Shown one piece after another: positions 25,020 through 34,494 of a stretch of 64,000 nt of DNA (positions are counted from its first letter, which is position 1; every line of letters starts with the position of its first letter). The notes under the pieces were generated by a model. The model was not told the origin of the DNA. It searched no databases and saw nothing but the letters and a program-made list of their open reading frames with translations. This stretch comes from Serratia ureilytica (GTDB lineage: Bacteria > Pseudomonadota > Gammaproteobacteria > Enterobacterales > Enterobacteriaceae), in contig NZ_JABXOF010000012.1 of NCBI RefSeq assembly GCF_013375155.1, positions 62,001-126,000 on the forward strand. The letters are read 5' to 3'. The position numbers were made by a program, and so were the translations under genes.

Positions 25020-26156
25020 ATGAAGCGATGCGCGCAAAGATGGGCGATGGGGCTTTGGCTGTTGGCGCTGAGCGGCGCCGTTTGCGCCGCTGACGACGGC
25101 ATTCCCGCCCTGTTGAAATTTGCCGAACAGCGGCAGGCTCCGCCGGCCGCGCTCAAGGAGGAAACCGCGCGTAAACCGGCGCCCGCACCGGCCGCCAAAC
25201 CGGCCGCCGTCGCGGGGGCAGACGGCGCTCGTTTAACTTCTCTGAAGCACTCTGTACAACAGCAGGCGGAGAAAATCCGTCAGCTGGAGCGCCAGTTGGC
25301 GGCGGCTCAGGCCGCCGCGGCGCCGAAAAGCGAGCGGACCGATGTCGATATTCGGCCACTGGCCGATGCCCTGAAGGCGTTGCGGCAGGCCGTTGCGCCG
25401 TTGCCTGAGGTCACCGCGCTGGCCGCTTCGCTCACGCGGGCCGAACAGCGCAGCGCAAGCTTGACGGCGCAGTTGGCACAGCAACGACAGCGGGTAGACA
25501 CCTTGCTGGCTGAGCGGCGGCAGGCGGCTGAGGCCCCGGTGCTGGCCAGCGAGGCGGACAAGCAGGCGTATGCCGCCGGCGTATCGCTGGGGCGCGATAT
25601 TTTGCATCTGCAACAGGAGAACCGGCGTGCGGGACTGGAGGCGGATCGGCGGCTTTTGCTGGCGGGCATCGCCGATACCCTGGCCGGGCGGTTGCGGCTG
25701 GATGAGGCCGCCATCGACAGCGCGCTGCGCACGGCGCAGCAACGTTTGCAGCAGACGCAACAGACACAGGCTCCCCCTCCGGACGGCAAGGCCTATCTGG
25801 CCGATTTCGCCCGCCAGGAGGGAGTCAAGCAAGATGCGCTCGGTTTCTACTACCGGGTGGACTATGACGGCAGCGGTGCGATCGGCGCCGACGATCGGGT
25901 GGATATCGTGGTGCGCGAAAGCCTGACCGACGGCCGGGTGATCAAAGACATGGAGCTGGCGGGTACGGTGATCTCGCAGCCATTGACGCGCTATCCGCCG
26001 CTGTTTCGCGCGGCTATCGAGAAGCTGCAGCGCCACGGCTCGATCACGCTGGTGGTGCCGCCGGCGCTGGCGTACGGCAAGCAGGGCAGCCCGCCGGCGA
26101 TCCCTCCGGACGCCACCATGATTTATACCCTGCGCATTGCTGACGTGCAGTCGTGA
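25020..26156 (+). CDS. Periplasmic FKBP-like protein with coiled coil, probably PPIase-deficient
   Basis: 378 residues. A signal peptide (LWLLALSGAVCA) is followed by a Pro/Ala linker, a coiled coil (about residues 70–165, LKHSVQQQAEKIRQLERQLAAAQ), an FKBP N-terminal dimerisation-like helix region (AYAAGVSLGRDILHLQQENRRAGLEADRRLLLAGIADTLAGR) and a C-terminal FKBP domain (about 285–375, ending ALAYGKQGSPPAIPPDATMIYTLRI). Several usual active-site residues are missing: the Tyr of NYxG and the Trp of IPGW are replaced (YPPL stands at the latter), so prolyl isomerase activity may be weak or absent and a chaperone role is more likely. It follows the lipoprotein gene by 2 bases. Confidence 0.82.
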   Translation: MKRCAQRWAMGLWLLALSGAVCAADDGIPALLKFAEQRQAPPAALKEETARKPAPAPAAKPAAVAGADGARLTSLKHSVQQQAEKIRQLERQLAAAQAAAAPKSERTDVDIRPLADALKALRQAVAPLPEVTALAASLTRAEQRSASLTAQLAQQRQRVDTLLAERRQAAEAPVLASEADKQAYAAGVSLGRDILHLQQENRRAGLEADRRLLLAGIADTLAGRLRLDEAAIDSALRTAQQRLQQTQQTQAPPPDGKAYLADFARQEGVKQDALGFYYRVDYDGSGAIGADDRVDIVVRESLTDGRVIKDMELAGTVISQPLTRYPPLFRAAIEKLQRHGSITLVVPPALAYGKQGSPPAIPPDATMIYTLRIADVQS

Positions 26157-26193
26157 GCGGGGAGCTCAGCAGTAACCACTCAGGAGGAATGCT

Positions 26194-26481
26194 ATGGCCA
26201 AGGCGCCGAAAACGTTTGAAAGCAGAAAATCGCTGATGCTGAATGTGTTGCAAGGATTGTGCAGGGATCGTGTGGAAGGCTCCGGCGGCCATCATCCCCC
26301 GCCGGAGCAGTGGCCGAAGACCCGCGAGCTGGCTGATAAATGCGGTGAAAACATTTATACCACCCGCACCCTGCTGCTGGCGCTGGAAAAGGAGGGCAAG
26401 GTCCGCTGCACCCACCGCAGCATCAACAATTCTCTACGCTGGTACAGCTGCGACGAACAGGCAGCGATAAAAAAAGAGTGA
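26194..26481 (+). CDS. PapI/FaeA-like fimbrial transcriptional regulator
   Basis: 95-residue winged-helix protein. The core TRELADKCGENIYTTRTLLLALEKEGKVRCTHRSINNSLRWYS aligns by eye with the PapI/FaeA fold (residues about 45–87): DNA-recognition helix, LLLALEKEGKV, then a wing. PapI-type proteins work with Lrp at Dam GATC sites to set fimbrial phase. CAGGAGG lies ten bases upstream of the ATG. It is third in line after the lipoprotein and FKBP-like genes (37-bp gap), on the opposite strand to the fimbrial operon, and is likely its regulator. The N-terminal ~40 residues are longer than in PapI. Confidence 0.75.
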   Translation: MAKAPKTFESRKSLMLNVLQGLCRDRVEGSGGHHPPPEQWPKTRELADKCGENIYTTRTLLLALEKEGKVRCTHRSINNSLRWYSCDEQAAIKKE

Positions 26482-26670
26482 TTCGACCCTGACGGTCGCT
26501 TTTGACTATCTTACAGCTAAACATTAATTAATCTTATTATTTGGCGGGGCATTTCGCTCCGCCAATCCTCCTCTCCGCTTTCCGCCCTCCGCGCAGGCAT
26601 TGCTAAGATGTTTTTTGCGACCATATACTTATCGCTCAGACGGGAACAGGTGTAGGGAGCCGGCATCGTA

Positions 26671-27348
26671 ATGAAGGAAAAGAAAGACATACTGAGATTG
26701 GATGATATTCATTATCAAATAGACCGCCAGGTGATCCTGGACTCCGTCTCTTTCACGTTGGGTGAGGGCGAGTTCAAACTGATCACCGGGCCTTCCGGCT
26801 GCGGAAAAAGCACGCTGCTAAAAATCATCTCTTCCTTAATGAATCCGACCAGCGGAAGCCTCTATTTCGACGGCCAGGCGATCGACGAGATGTCGCCGGA
26901 GGCGTATCGCAAGCAGGTCTCTTATTGCTTCCAGACGCCGGCGCTGTTCGGTAATACGGTTTACGACAATCTGGCGCTGCCGTATCAGATCCGCCAGGAA
27001 CCGCCGGCCGAGCGAAAAATGAAGGCCGATCTGGCGCGTTTCGGCCTGCCGGAGGCGATGCTGACGAAAAGCATCAATGAACTGTCCGGCGGGGAGAAGC
27101 AGCGCGTGTCCCTGATCCGCAACCTGCAGTTTATGCCCCGAGTGCTGTTGCTCGATGAGATCACCAGCGCGCTGGACGAGGAAAATAAGCGCAACGTCAA
27201 CGAAATCGTGCATCAGCTGGTGGCGGAACACCGGCTGGCGGTGCTGTGGGTGACGCACGATACCGAAGAGATAGCGCATGCGGACGAGGTGATCACCCTG
27301 CGCGCGCACAGCGCCGAGCCACAGGAGCAACAGCATGAATCAGCATAA
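26671..27348 (+). CDS. fetA: ABC transporter ATPase FetA (YbbL)
   Basis: 225-residue ATPase. Walker A GPSGCGKST is at residues 40–48, the Q-loop is in SYCFQTPALF, the signature is LSGGEKQR, Walker B is VLLLDEI, and the switch His is in LWVTHDTEE. It pairs with the membrane protein FetB, whose start overlaps it by 14 bases. In E. coli FetAB (YbbLM) is an iron exporter contributing to oxidative-stress resistance; the assignment rests on close similarity and the pairing. It is cytoplasmic, at the inner membrane. Confidence 0.9.
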   Translation: MKEKKDILRLDDIHYQIDRQVILDSVSFTLGEGEFKLITGPSGCGKSTLLKIISSLMNPTSGSLYFDGQAIDEMSPEAYRKQVSYCFQTPALFGNTVYDNLALPYQIRQEPPAERKMKADLARFGLPEAMLTKSINELSGGEKQRVSLIRNLQFMPRVLLLDEITSALDEENKRNVNEIVHQLVAEHRLAVLWVTHDTEEIAHADEVITLRAHSAEPQEQQHESA

Positions 27349-28108
27349 TATCACCAACGAATCCTTGGGCTTGTCGATGGTGCTGGTGGTGGTCGCCATC
27401 CTGATCAGCCACCGGGAAAAGCTGGCGCTGGAAAAGGACATCATCTGGAGCATCTGCCGCGCGGTGGTGCAGCTGATCATCGTCGGCTACGTGCTGAAGT
27501 ATATTTTCGACCTGGATAACGCCGTTCTCACCGTGTTGATGGTGCTGTTCATCTGCTTTAACGCGGCCTACAACGCCAAGAAACGCAGCAAGTACGTCGA
27601 ACACGCGTTCGTGACGTCGTTTATCGCCATCACCACCGGCGCGGTGCTGACGCTGGCGGTGCTGGTGTTGACCGGCTCCATTGAATTTACGCCGATGCAG
27701 GTGATCCCCATCTCCGGGATGATCGCCGGTAACGCCATGGTGGCGGTGGGGCTGTGCTATACCAACCTCGGCCAGCGTTTCAAAAGCGAGCAGCAGAAGA
27801 TTCAGGAGATGCTCAGCCTGGGGGCGACGCCCAAGTTCGCGTCGGCGGCGCTGATCCGCGACAGCATCCGCGCTTCGCTGATCCCGACCGTCGACTCGGC
27901 GAAAACCGTTGGGCTGGTCAGCCTGCCGGGCATGATGTCCGGGCTGATCTTCGCCGGCATCGATCCGGTGAAAGCGATCAAATATCAGATTATGGTGACC
28001 TTCATGCTGCTTTCCACCGCCAGCCTGTCGACCATCATCGCCTGCTATCTGGCCTACCGTAAGTTTTACAACGAGCGCCATCAGCTGGTGGTCGGCAACC
28101 TGAAGTAA
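27335..28108 (+). CDS. fetB: ABC transporter permease FetB (YbbM)
   Basis: 257-residue inner-membrane protein of the UPF0014/YbbM family with about seven membrane segments; the family core is ISGMIAGNAMVAVGLCYTNLGQRF, followed by SLPGMMSGLIFAGIDPVKAIKYQIMV. It forms the permease of the FetAB iron export system. The ATG lies inside the end of fetA, so translation is coupled. A strong terminator follows within 15 bases. Confidence 0.9.
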   Translation: MNQHNITNESLGLSMVLVVVAILISHREKLALEKDIIWSICRAVVQLIIVGYVLKYIFDLDNAVLTVLMVLFICFNAAYNAKKRSKYVEHAFVTSFIAITTGAVLTLAVLVLTGSIEFTPMQVIPISGMIAGNAMVAVGLCYTNLGQRFKSEQQKIQEMLSLGATPKFASAALIRDSIRASLIPTVDSAKTVGLVSLPGMMSGLIFAGIDPVKAIKYQIMVTFMLLSTASLSTIIACYLAYRKFYNERHQLVVGNLK

Positions 28109-28116
28109 CGCCATGA

Positions 28117-28146
28117 AAAACGGCCTCCGCGGAGGCCGTTTTTTTT
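28117..28146. terminator. Bidirectional Rho-independent terminator between fetB and the iolI-like gene
   Basis: A perfect stem CGGCCTCCG/CGGAGGCCG (28121–28138) is flanked by an A-run on the left and eight T on the right, so it can end both fetAB and the convergent transporter–iolI unit. Confidence 0.9.
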
Positions 28147-28981
28147 ACCCTTGCAGCAGGGCGATGCTCTGGCGGATTTCCCGTTCGATATCCGCCCCGC
28201 TCCAGCGGTCCAGCTGTGAAGAGAACGGCTCGAAGGCATAGACGCCGGTGTAGCCCAGGCGTTCCAGGTTCTGCACCTGGCGGCGGCTCTCCAGCCGATC
28301 GCCCTCGCTCAGCATGATGCGCTCTTCGTCGCTCAGCGCGCTTTTATCCCGCCCGTCCTCCACGCCGGACAGATGCACCAGGCCGATCTGCGCCACCTGG
28401 ATCTGCGCGTCGAAGTCGGCCTGCGCCACATCGCTCAGATAGTGGTGGAACGTATCGAGCACGATGCGGTACGGCGCGCCCGAGTCGCGGATGAGCGCCT
28501 GGGTCAGCAGCGACGATCGCAGCGAGCTGATGCCGAAGCCCAGCGGTTCGACGTATCCCTGTACGCCATAGCGGGCAAACAGCGGCGCCAGCAGCCGCAA
28601 CGCCGCGAGGGTGTCGTCCCGTTTTTGCTGCTCGCTGCGCGTGTCGTCGGCGCTGCAGTGCGGGCATAGCACCAGCGCCCGGCTGCGGATGGCCTGCGCC
28701 TGCGCCAGCATCGCTTCGGCGCGCTGTTGCAGCGCCGCCGGGTCATCCATCAGATTGAACCTGCCGAGGGCGTTGATCGTGACGATCTCGATGCCGTATT
28801 GCGCGGCGAGCGCGTTGAGCTGCGCGTCGCTCAGATCGTCGGTCACCTTGCCGCTGGGCATGTCGTTGCGCAGCTCAACTTTGCTGAGCCCGCAGCGTTT
28901 CACCAGGCGGAAAAAATTGTCCAGATCGAGATTCGGCGCGATCTTGCGGTTAATGCAGAAGCGGTCCAGCGCAATGTTCAT
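28145..28981 (-). CDS. iolI: IolI-like inosose isomerase (xylose isomerase-like TIM barrel)
   Basis: About 278 residues, the length of Bacillus IolI. Metal-site segments of the AP-endonuclease-2/xylose isomerase-like barrel are visible: YVEPLGFG (Glu), IVLDTFHHYL (Asp, His), VHLSGVED and YAFEPFS (Glu). IolI interconverts 2-keto-myo-inositol and 1-keto-D-chiro-inositol, letting chiro-inositol enter the pathway. The ATG at 28981 has GGAG at ideal spacing; an ATG two codons earlier (28987) is too close to it. It is cotranscribed with the transporter 31 bases upstream. The general epimerase/isomerase family is sure; the exact substrate is inferred from the iol context. Confidence 0.75.
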   Translation of the reverse strand: MNIALDRFCINRKIAPNLDLDNFFRLVKRCGLSKVELRNDMPSGKVTDDLSDAQLNALAAQYGIEIVTINALGRFNLMDDPAALQQRAEAMLAQAQAIRSRALVLCPHCSADDTRSEQQKRDDTLAALRLLAPLFARYGVQGYVEPLGFGISSLRSSLLTQALIRDSGAPYRIVLDTFHHYLSDVAQADFDAQIQVAQIGLVHLSGVEDGRDKSALSDEERIMLSEGDRLESRRQVQNLERLGYTGVYAFEPFSSQLDRWSGADIEREIRQSIALLQG

Positions 28982-29012
28982 GGGCATGACTCCAGCGGTC
29001 AGGGTTGAGAGA

Positions 29013-30455
29013 TCAGGATTTGCCGTTTTCCAGCGGCAGCGGCTTGCCTTCGGGCTGGGATTGGCGGTGGCGTTTGGCCAACACCACCTGCTCCATTTTT
29101 TCCAGCGAGACGCCTTTGGTTTCCGGGATATAGCGGCCGATAAACCAGTAGCTGAACAGGCAGCAGGCGGCGAAGATCCACATCGGGAAGGCGCCGTGGA
29201 AATGCGAGAACAGGTAAGGGTGATCGTTGATCATCGGGAACGACTGCGACACCGCGAAGTTGGCGACCCACATGCAGCCGACGGCGATGCTCATCCCCTG
29301 TGCGCGCATGCGGTTCGGGAAGATCTCCGACACCAGCACCCAGGCGCCGACGCCCCAGGAGAGCGCATAAAACACCATGAAGAACAGCATGCCGAACAGC
29401 GCGAAATAGCCGGTGGCCTGGGTGTAGAGCGCGTACGAGGTGAGCAGCAGGCCCGCGATGGCGCCCAGCGTGCCGTAACGCATCAACGGAATGCGGCCCA
29501 TGCGATCCATCAGCATGGCGCCGATGACCGAACCGACCAGCTGCAGCACGCCGATCCAGATGGTCTGGAACAGCGCTTCCTGCGCGTTTTCGGTGACGGT
29601 TTTCAGCACCACCGGCGCGTAGTACATCATCACGTTAACGCCGGTGACCTGTTGCAGCATGGCGATCATACAGCCGACGAACAGGATGAAACGCACCCGC
29701 ACATCGCCGTAGTTCAGCTTCCGGTGCTGCTGCTGTTGATCCTGCTGCAGCGAGTCTTTGATTTCTTTCAGCAGATTCTGCGCGTGGGCGGCGTTGGAGA
29801 CTTTGGTCAACATCGCCAGCGCCTGATCGTCGCGGCCCATCATCACGTTCCAGCGCGGCGATTCAGGAATGACGAACACCAGGATGCAGAACAGAATGCA
29901 GGGGATCACGCCCGAGGCGAACATCCAGCGCCAGCCCATTTCCACCAGCCAGGCTTCGCTGGCGAGGCTGGCGATTTTGAAGTTGACGTAGAAAATCACG
30001 ATCTGACCGAAGACGATGGCGAACTGCTGCATGCTGAGCGCCCGCCCGCGCATGTCTTTCGGCGACACTTCCGACATGTACATCGGCGACACGGTGGCGG
30101 CGATGCCGACCGCCAGCCCGCCGATGATGCGGTAAATGACGAACCAGGTGAAGGTCGGGGCCAATGCGGCGCCGACGGCGGAAACGGTGAACAGCAGCGC
30201 CGCCAGCATCAGCGCCTTTTTACGGCCCCAGCGCGCCGCCAGCGGCCCGGCGGCGAAGGCGCCGATCACGCAGCCGATCACCACGTTGGAGACGGCCCAG
30301 CCGGTTTCGGCCGGGCTGAGATTGAAATAGGTTTTCAACGCTTCGATCGCGCCGGAGATCACGGCGGTGTCGTAGCCGAACAGAATGCCGCCCAGGGCGG
30401 CGATGCCGCAAATTCGCAATATGTAACCGGTATTGTGCTTACGCTGATATGACAT
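29013..30455 (-). CDS. MFS sugar-porter, probable myo-inositol transporter
   Basis: 480 residues with twelve membrane segments and the sugar-porter signatures: GGILFGYDTAVISGA in TM1, the RWGRKKAL loop, PESPRW after TM6, QQVTGVNVMMYYAP in TM7, and PETKGVSLE after TM12. It resembles the Bacillus IolT/Salmonella IolT proton symporters. Its location, divergent from iolA and cotranscribed with an iolI-like gene, makes inositol the probable substrate. The control region upstream contains ATGAAA-type motifs shared with the other iol promoters. Confidence 0.88.
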   Translation of the reverse strand: MSYQRKHNTGYILRICGIAALGGILFGYDTAVISGAIEALKTYFNLSPAETGWAVSNVVIGCVIGAFAAGPLAARWGRKKALMLAALLFTVSAVGAALAPTFTWFVIYRIIGGLAVGIAATVSPMYMSEVSPKDMRGRALSMQQFAIVFGQIVIFYVNFKIASLASEAWLVEMGWRWMFASGVIPCILFCILVFVIPESPRWNVMMGRDDQALAMLTKVSNAAHAQNLLKEIKDSLQQDQQQQHRKLNYGDVRVRFILFVGCMIAMLQQVTGVNVMMYYAPVVLKTVTENAQEALFQTIWIGVLQLVGSVIGAMLMDRMGRIPLMRYGTLGAIAGLLLTSYALYTQATGYFALFGMLFFMVFYALSWGVGAWVLVSEIFPNRMRAQGMSIAVGCMWVANFAVSQSFPMINDHPYLFSHFHGAFPMWIFAACCLFSYWFIGRYIPETKGVSLEKMEQVVLAKRHRQSQPEGKPLPLENGKS

Positions 30456-31011
30456 GTGTTGCTCCGATTTTTATCCTGGCTTCCGTCCGCACGGTTGGGG
30501 TGTCGGGAGGAGGGCGAGCGGAAGGGTGTGAACCGTGCCTGTCATCAAGGCGATGTCGTTGATAAATGCTGGAACAAACAAGAACATTTATTTCATAATT
30601 AGTGAATAATGGAATATTGATTTTTAGATCCAGTTCAAAAAAAACCGTCGCGAGCGATCCGGGCGCCTTGGGCGCTCGGAGGGAGGCGGTAACGGCCGCA
30701 GGTCAGGCGCAGTGCGGATTTTCTGTAGCAAAGTCAGTGTGCATTAGCGATGGACTCTCCTGCGAAACCGCGCCTTGATTGGCGCGGGAATGAAAGCGCC
30801 AACCCGATCGACACCGCAAAATTGCGACCTCACGCACTAAAAATAAATTTTTCAAAACAATTTATTTGAAACTTTTTTTTCAATGAAATAGAGTTTGCTG
30901 CATCCGGTCAGGATGTAGCCGGCTTGCCGACGGGGTTTGGCGAGCGGGACGATTAACGCCGCGCCGCCTGGGTGTGGCCAGGCGACAGCGGACTTGAAAA
31001 GAGGGCGTGAC
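30456..31011. promoter_or_regulatory. 556-bp divergent control region, inositol transporter / iolA
   Basis: No gene is seen. AT-rich patches at 30586–30605 (ATTTATTTCATAATT) and 30881–30892 (CAATGAAATAGA) match the ATGAAAT-type motif found before the other iol units and are likely IolR sites. The middle (30640–30800) is GC-richer and shows no feature I can name. Confidence 0.5.
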
Positions 31012-32517
<1,506 letters not shown>

Positions 32518-32536
32518 GCGCTTTCACACTCAGGCC

Positions 32537-32568
32537 AGGCCGTTGCTCCTTCGGGGCAACGGCCTTTG
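32537..32568 (+). other. Intercistronic hairpin between iolA and iolB
   Basis: A perfect 10-bp stem, AGGCCGTTGC (32537–32546) with its complement at 32556–32565, is followed by only three T. It is a candidate partial terminator or 3'-end stabiliser that would lower iolB relative to iolA. Confidence 0.6.
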
Positions 32569-32594
32569 CACTGCGAGTTAACAGGAGAATCGAA

Positions 32595-33416
32595 ATGTCT
32601 TCACTGCTTGCCAAATGTCAGACGCCGAACGCCGAGGGGCGTATCCAGCACGTGACGCCGGAAAATGCCGGTTGGCGCTATGTCGGCTTTGACGTTTACC
32701 GCCTGGCCGCCGGGCAGTCGCTGCAGCTGGAATGCGGCGACAAGGAACTGTGTCTGGTGCTGGTGGCCGGTATCGCCTCCGTCGCCACGCGGCGCGCCGA
32801 ATACCCGCATATCGGCAAACGCATGAGTCCGTTCGAGCGCACGCCGCCTTACGCGGTGTATGTGCCGCACCACGATCGCATCGACGTGCGGGCGGAAACC
32901 GATCTGGAGCTGGCGGTGTGCAGCGCGCCCGGCGGCGGCCACCTGCCTTCACGGCTGATCACGCCGGCGGATATCGGCGTGGAGCGGCGCGGCAAGGGGC
33001 GCAACCAGCGGCTGGTGCACAACATTCTGCCGGACAGCGAGCCGGCCGACAGTCTGCTGGTGGTGGAGGTTTACACCGACGAGGGCAACACCAGCTCCTA
33101 CCCGAGCCACAAGCACGATCAAGAAGACTCGCCGGACGAAACCTATCTGGAAGAGACGTACTATCACCGCATTCAGCCGGAGCAAGGGTTCTGCATGCAG
33201 CGCGTCTATACCGACGACCGCACGCTCGACGAGTGCATGCCGGCCTACAATCGCGACGTGGTGAAAGTGCCGCGCGGTTATCACCCGGTGGCGACCCTGG
33301 CGGGTTACGACAACTATTACCTCAACGTGATGGCCGGGCCGGTGCGGCAGTGGAAGTTCACCTGGGAAAAAGACCACGCCTGGATTAACGGCGACGGCTA
33401 CCCCGCCGCGCAATAG
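32595..33416 (+). CDS. iolB: 5-deoxy-glucuronate isomerase IolB
   Basis: 273-residue cupin-type enzyme converting 5-deoxy-D-glucuronate to 5-dehydro-2-deoxy-D-gluconate, between IolD and IolC in the pathway. Two cupin modules are present; the second carries the metal ligands in SSYPSHKHDQED (His pair), YYHRIQPEQGF (Glu) and the closing HPV/YYLNVMAGP segment typical of IolB. AACAGGAG precedes the ATG. A terminator follows directly. Confidence 0.93.
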   Translation: MSSLLAKCQTPNAEGRIQHVTPENAGWRYVGFDVYRLAAGQSLQLECGDKELCLVLVAGIASVATRRAEYPHIGKRMSPFERTPPYAVYVPHHDRIDVRAETDLELAVCSAPGGGHLPSRLITPADIGVERRGKGRNQRLVHNILPDSEPADSLLVVEVYTDEGNTSSYPSHKHDQEDSPDETYLEETYYHRIQPEQGFCMQRVYTDDRTLDECMPAYNRDVVKVPRGYHPVATLAGYDNYYLNVMAGPVRQWKFTWEKDHAWINGDGYPAAQ

Positions 33417-33425
33417 GCGCTTGAG

Positions 33426-33447
33426 GCCCGGCTTGCCGGGCTTTTTT
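33426..33447 (+). terminator. Rho-independent terminator after iolB
   Basis: GCCCGG (33426–33431), loop CTTG, CCGGGC (33436–33441), then six T (33442–33447). It separates iolAB from the convergent iolR. Confidence 0.85.
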
Positions 33448-33454
33448 GTCAGCT

Positions 33455-34291
33455 TTACTCGTCCCGGGCGTTATTCAGCGCCAGCGAGACCGCCAGCGTC
33501 TGCGCCAGGCACATCGAGGCCACCTGCGAGCGGAACCCGTCCACCTGCGCTTCGCGCACCACGAAACAGACATCGCTGAAGGCGGCCAGCGGGCTGACCT
33601 GGCTGTCGGTGATGGCGATCTGCTGCGCGCCGCGCTTGGCGCCCAATTCCACCAGTTCCACCGCCTCGCGGGCGTACGGCGAATAGCTGATGGCGATCAC
33701 CACGTCCTTCGGTTTCACCATGCTCAGCTGTTCGGTGAACATCCCGCCCAGGCCGTCGATCAGAAACGCGCGGCGCTCCAGATGGCGCAGCGCATAGGTG
33801 AGGTAGGAAGCGACGCTGAACGAGCGGCGCAGGCCGATCACGTAGATGTTTTCGGCGTTGTTGAGCAGCTCGACGGCGCGATCCAGCTGCTCGGGGGCGA
33901 TCTGCATCGCCAGCTGCTGCAGCGCCTGCGCGTTGACCATGGTGAACACGTTGAGAATCTCCGCCGGTTTCTCCGGCGCGACGTTGTCGTCGGTGGAGGT
34001 TTGGCGGAACAGGCGCGCGCGCTCGGTATAGTTCACCGTCTCTTCCATCAGATGCTGACGGAACACCTGCTTCATTTCGTTGAAGCCGCTGAAGCCGAAG
34101 GCGTTGGCGAAACGGATCAGGGTGGAAGGCGGCACGCTGGCCTGTGCGGCGATGGAGGCAACGGTATCGAAAGCGATGCTGTTACTGTTATCCAAAATGT
34201 AGCGCGCCACCTGCTTCAAACGCTTGCTCAGCGTTTCATAACGGTGGCGGATCTCGTCCTGTAACAGCGAAAGTTGAGTTGGGTTGTTCAT
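33455..34291 (-). CDS. iolR: RpiR-family regulator of inositol catabolism (IolR)
   Basis: 278 residues. The N-terminal RpiR helix-turn-helix (about residues 1–75) has VASIAAQASVPPSTLIRFANAFGFSGFNEMKQVF. The C-terminal SIS sugar-isomerase-like domain (about 125–260; IYVIGLRRSFSVASYLTYAL and VVIAISYSPYAREAVELV) binds a phosphosugar, probably 2-deoxy-5-keto-gluconic acid-6-phosphate. In Salmonella the RpiR-type IolR represses all iol promoters. It sits centrally in the locus, convergent with iolAB. An own-operator candidate is the palindrome at 34369–34383. Confidence 0.88.
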   Translation of the reverse strand: MNNPTQLSLLQDEIRHRYETLSKRLKQVARYILDNSNSIAFDTVASIAAQASVPPSTLIRFANAFGFSGFNEMKQVFRQHLMEETVNYTERARLFRQTSTDDNVAPEKPAEILNVFTMVNAQALQQLAMQIAPEQLDRAVELLNNAENIYVIGLRRSFSVASYLTYALRHLERRAFLIDGLGGMFTEQLSMVKPKDVVIAISYSPYAREAVELVELGAKRGAQQIAITDSQVSPLAAFSDVCFVVREAQVDGFRSQVASMCLAQTLAVSLALNNARDE

Positions 34292-34368
34292 CCATTCGGC
34301 TCGCAGTGGGGTGAAGGCGCATTGGCCTGACGCCTGAAATATTGACAGGGTATTTTAACAGACGGAGC

Positions 34369-34383
34369 GGAAATTTCATTTCC
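34369..34383. promoter_or_regulatory. Candidate IolR operator upstream of iolR
   Basis: Perfect palindrome GGAAAT-TTC-ATTTCC, 78 bases before the iolR ATG. On the other strand it reads GGAAATGAAATTTCC, the best version of the ATGAAAT motif that recurs before iolC, iolD, iolA and the transporter. Confidence 0.6.
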
Positions 34384-34435
34384 TCAAAAAGCGATTTATT
34401 CGATCGCACATTGCGCGACTTCACAGAAAATGGGC

Positions 34436-34474
34436 AAAAAAATCCCCTTAAAGCGGCGAAATGGCCTTAAGGGG
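34436..34474 (-). terminator. Terminator of iolC
   Basis: CCCCTTAA (34444–34451) pairs with TTAAGGGG (34467–34474), with partial pairing inside. On the minus strand the stem is followed by a run of seven U (A-run at 34436–34442). It lies 20 bases after the iolC stop. Confidence 0.8.
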
Positions 34475-34494
34475 ACGTGAACCTGCTGTCGCTG

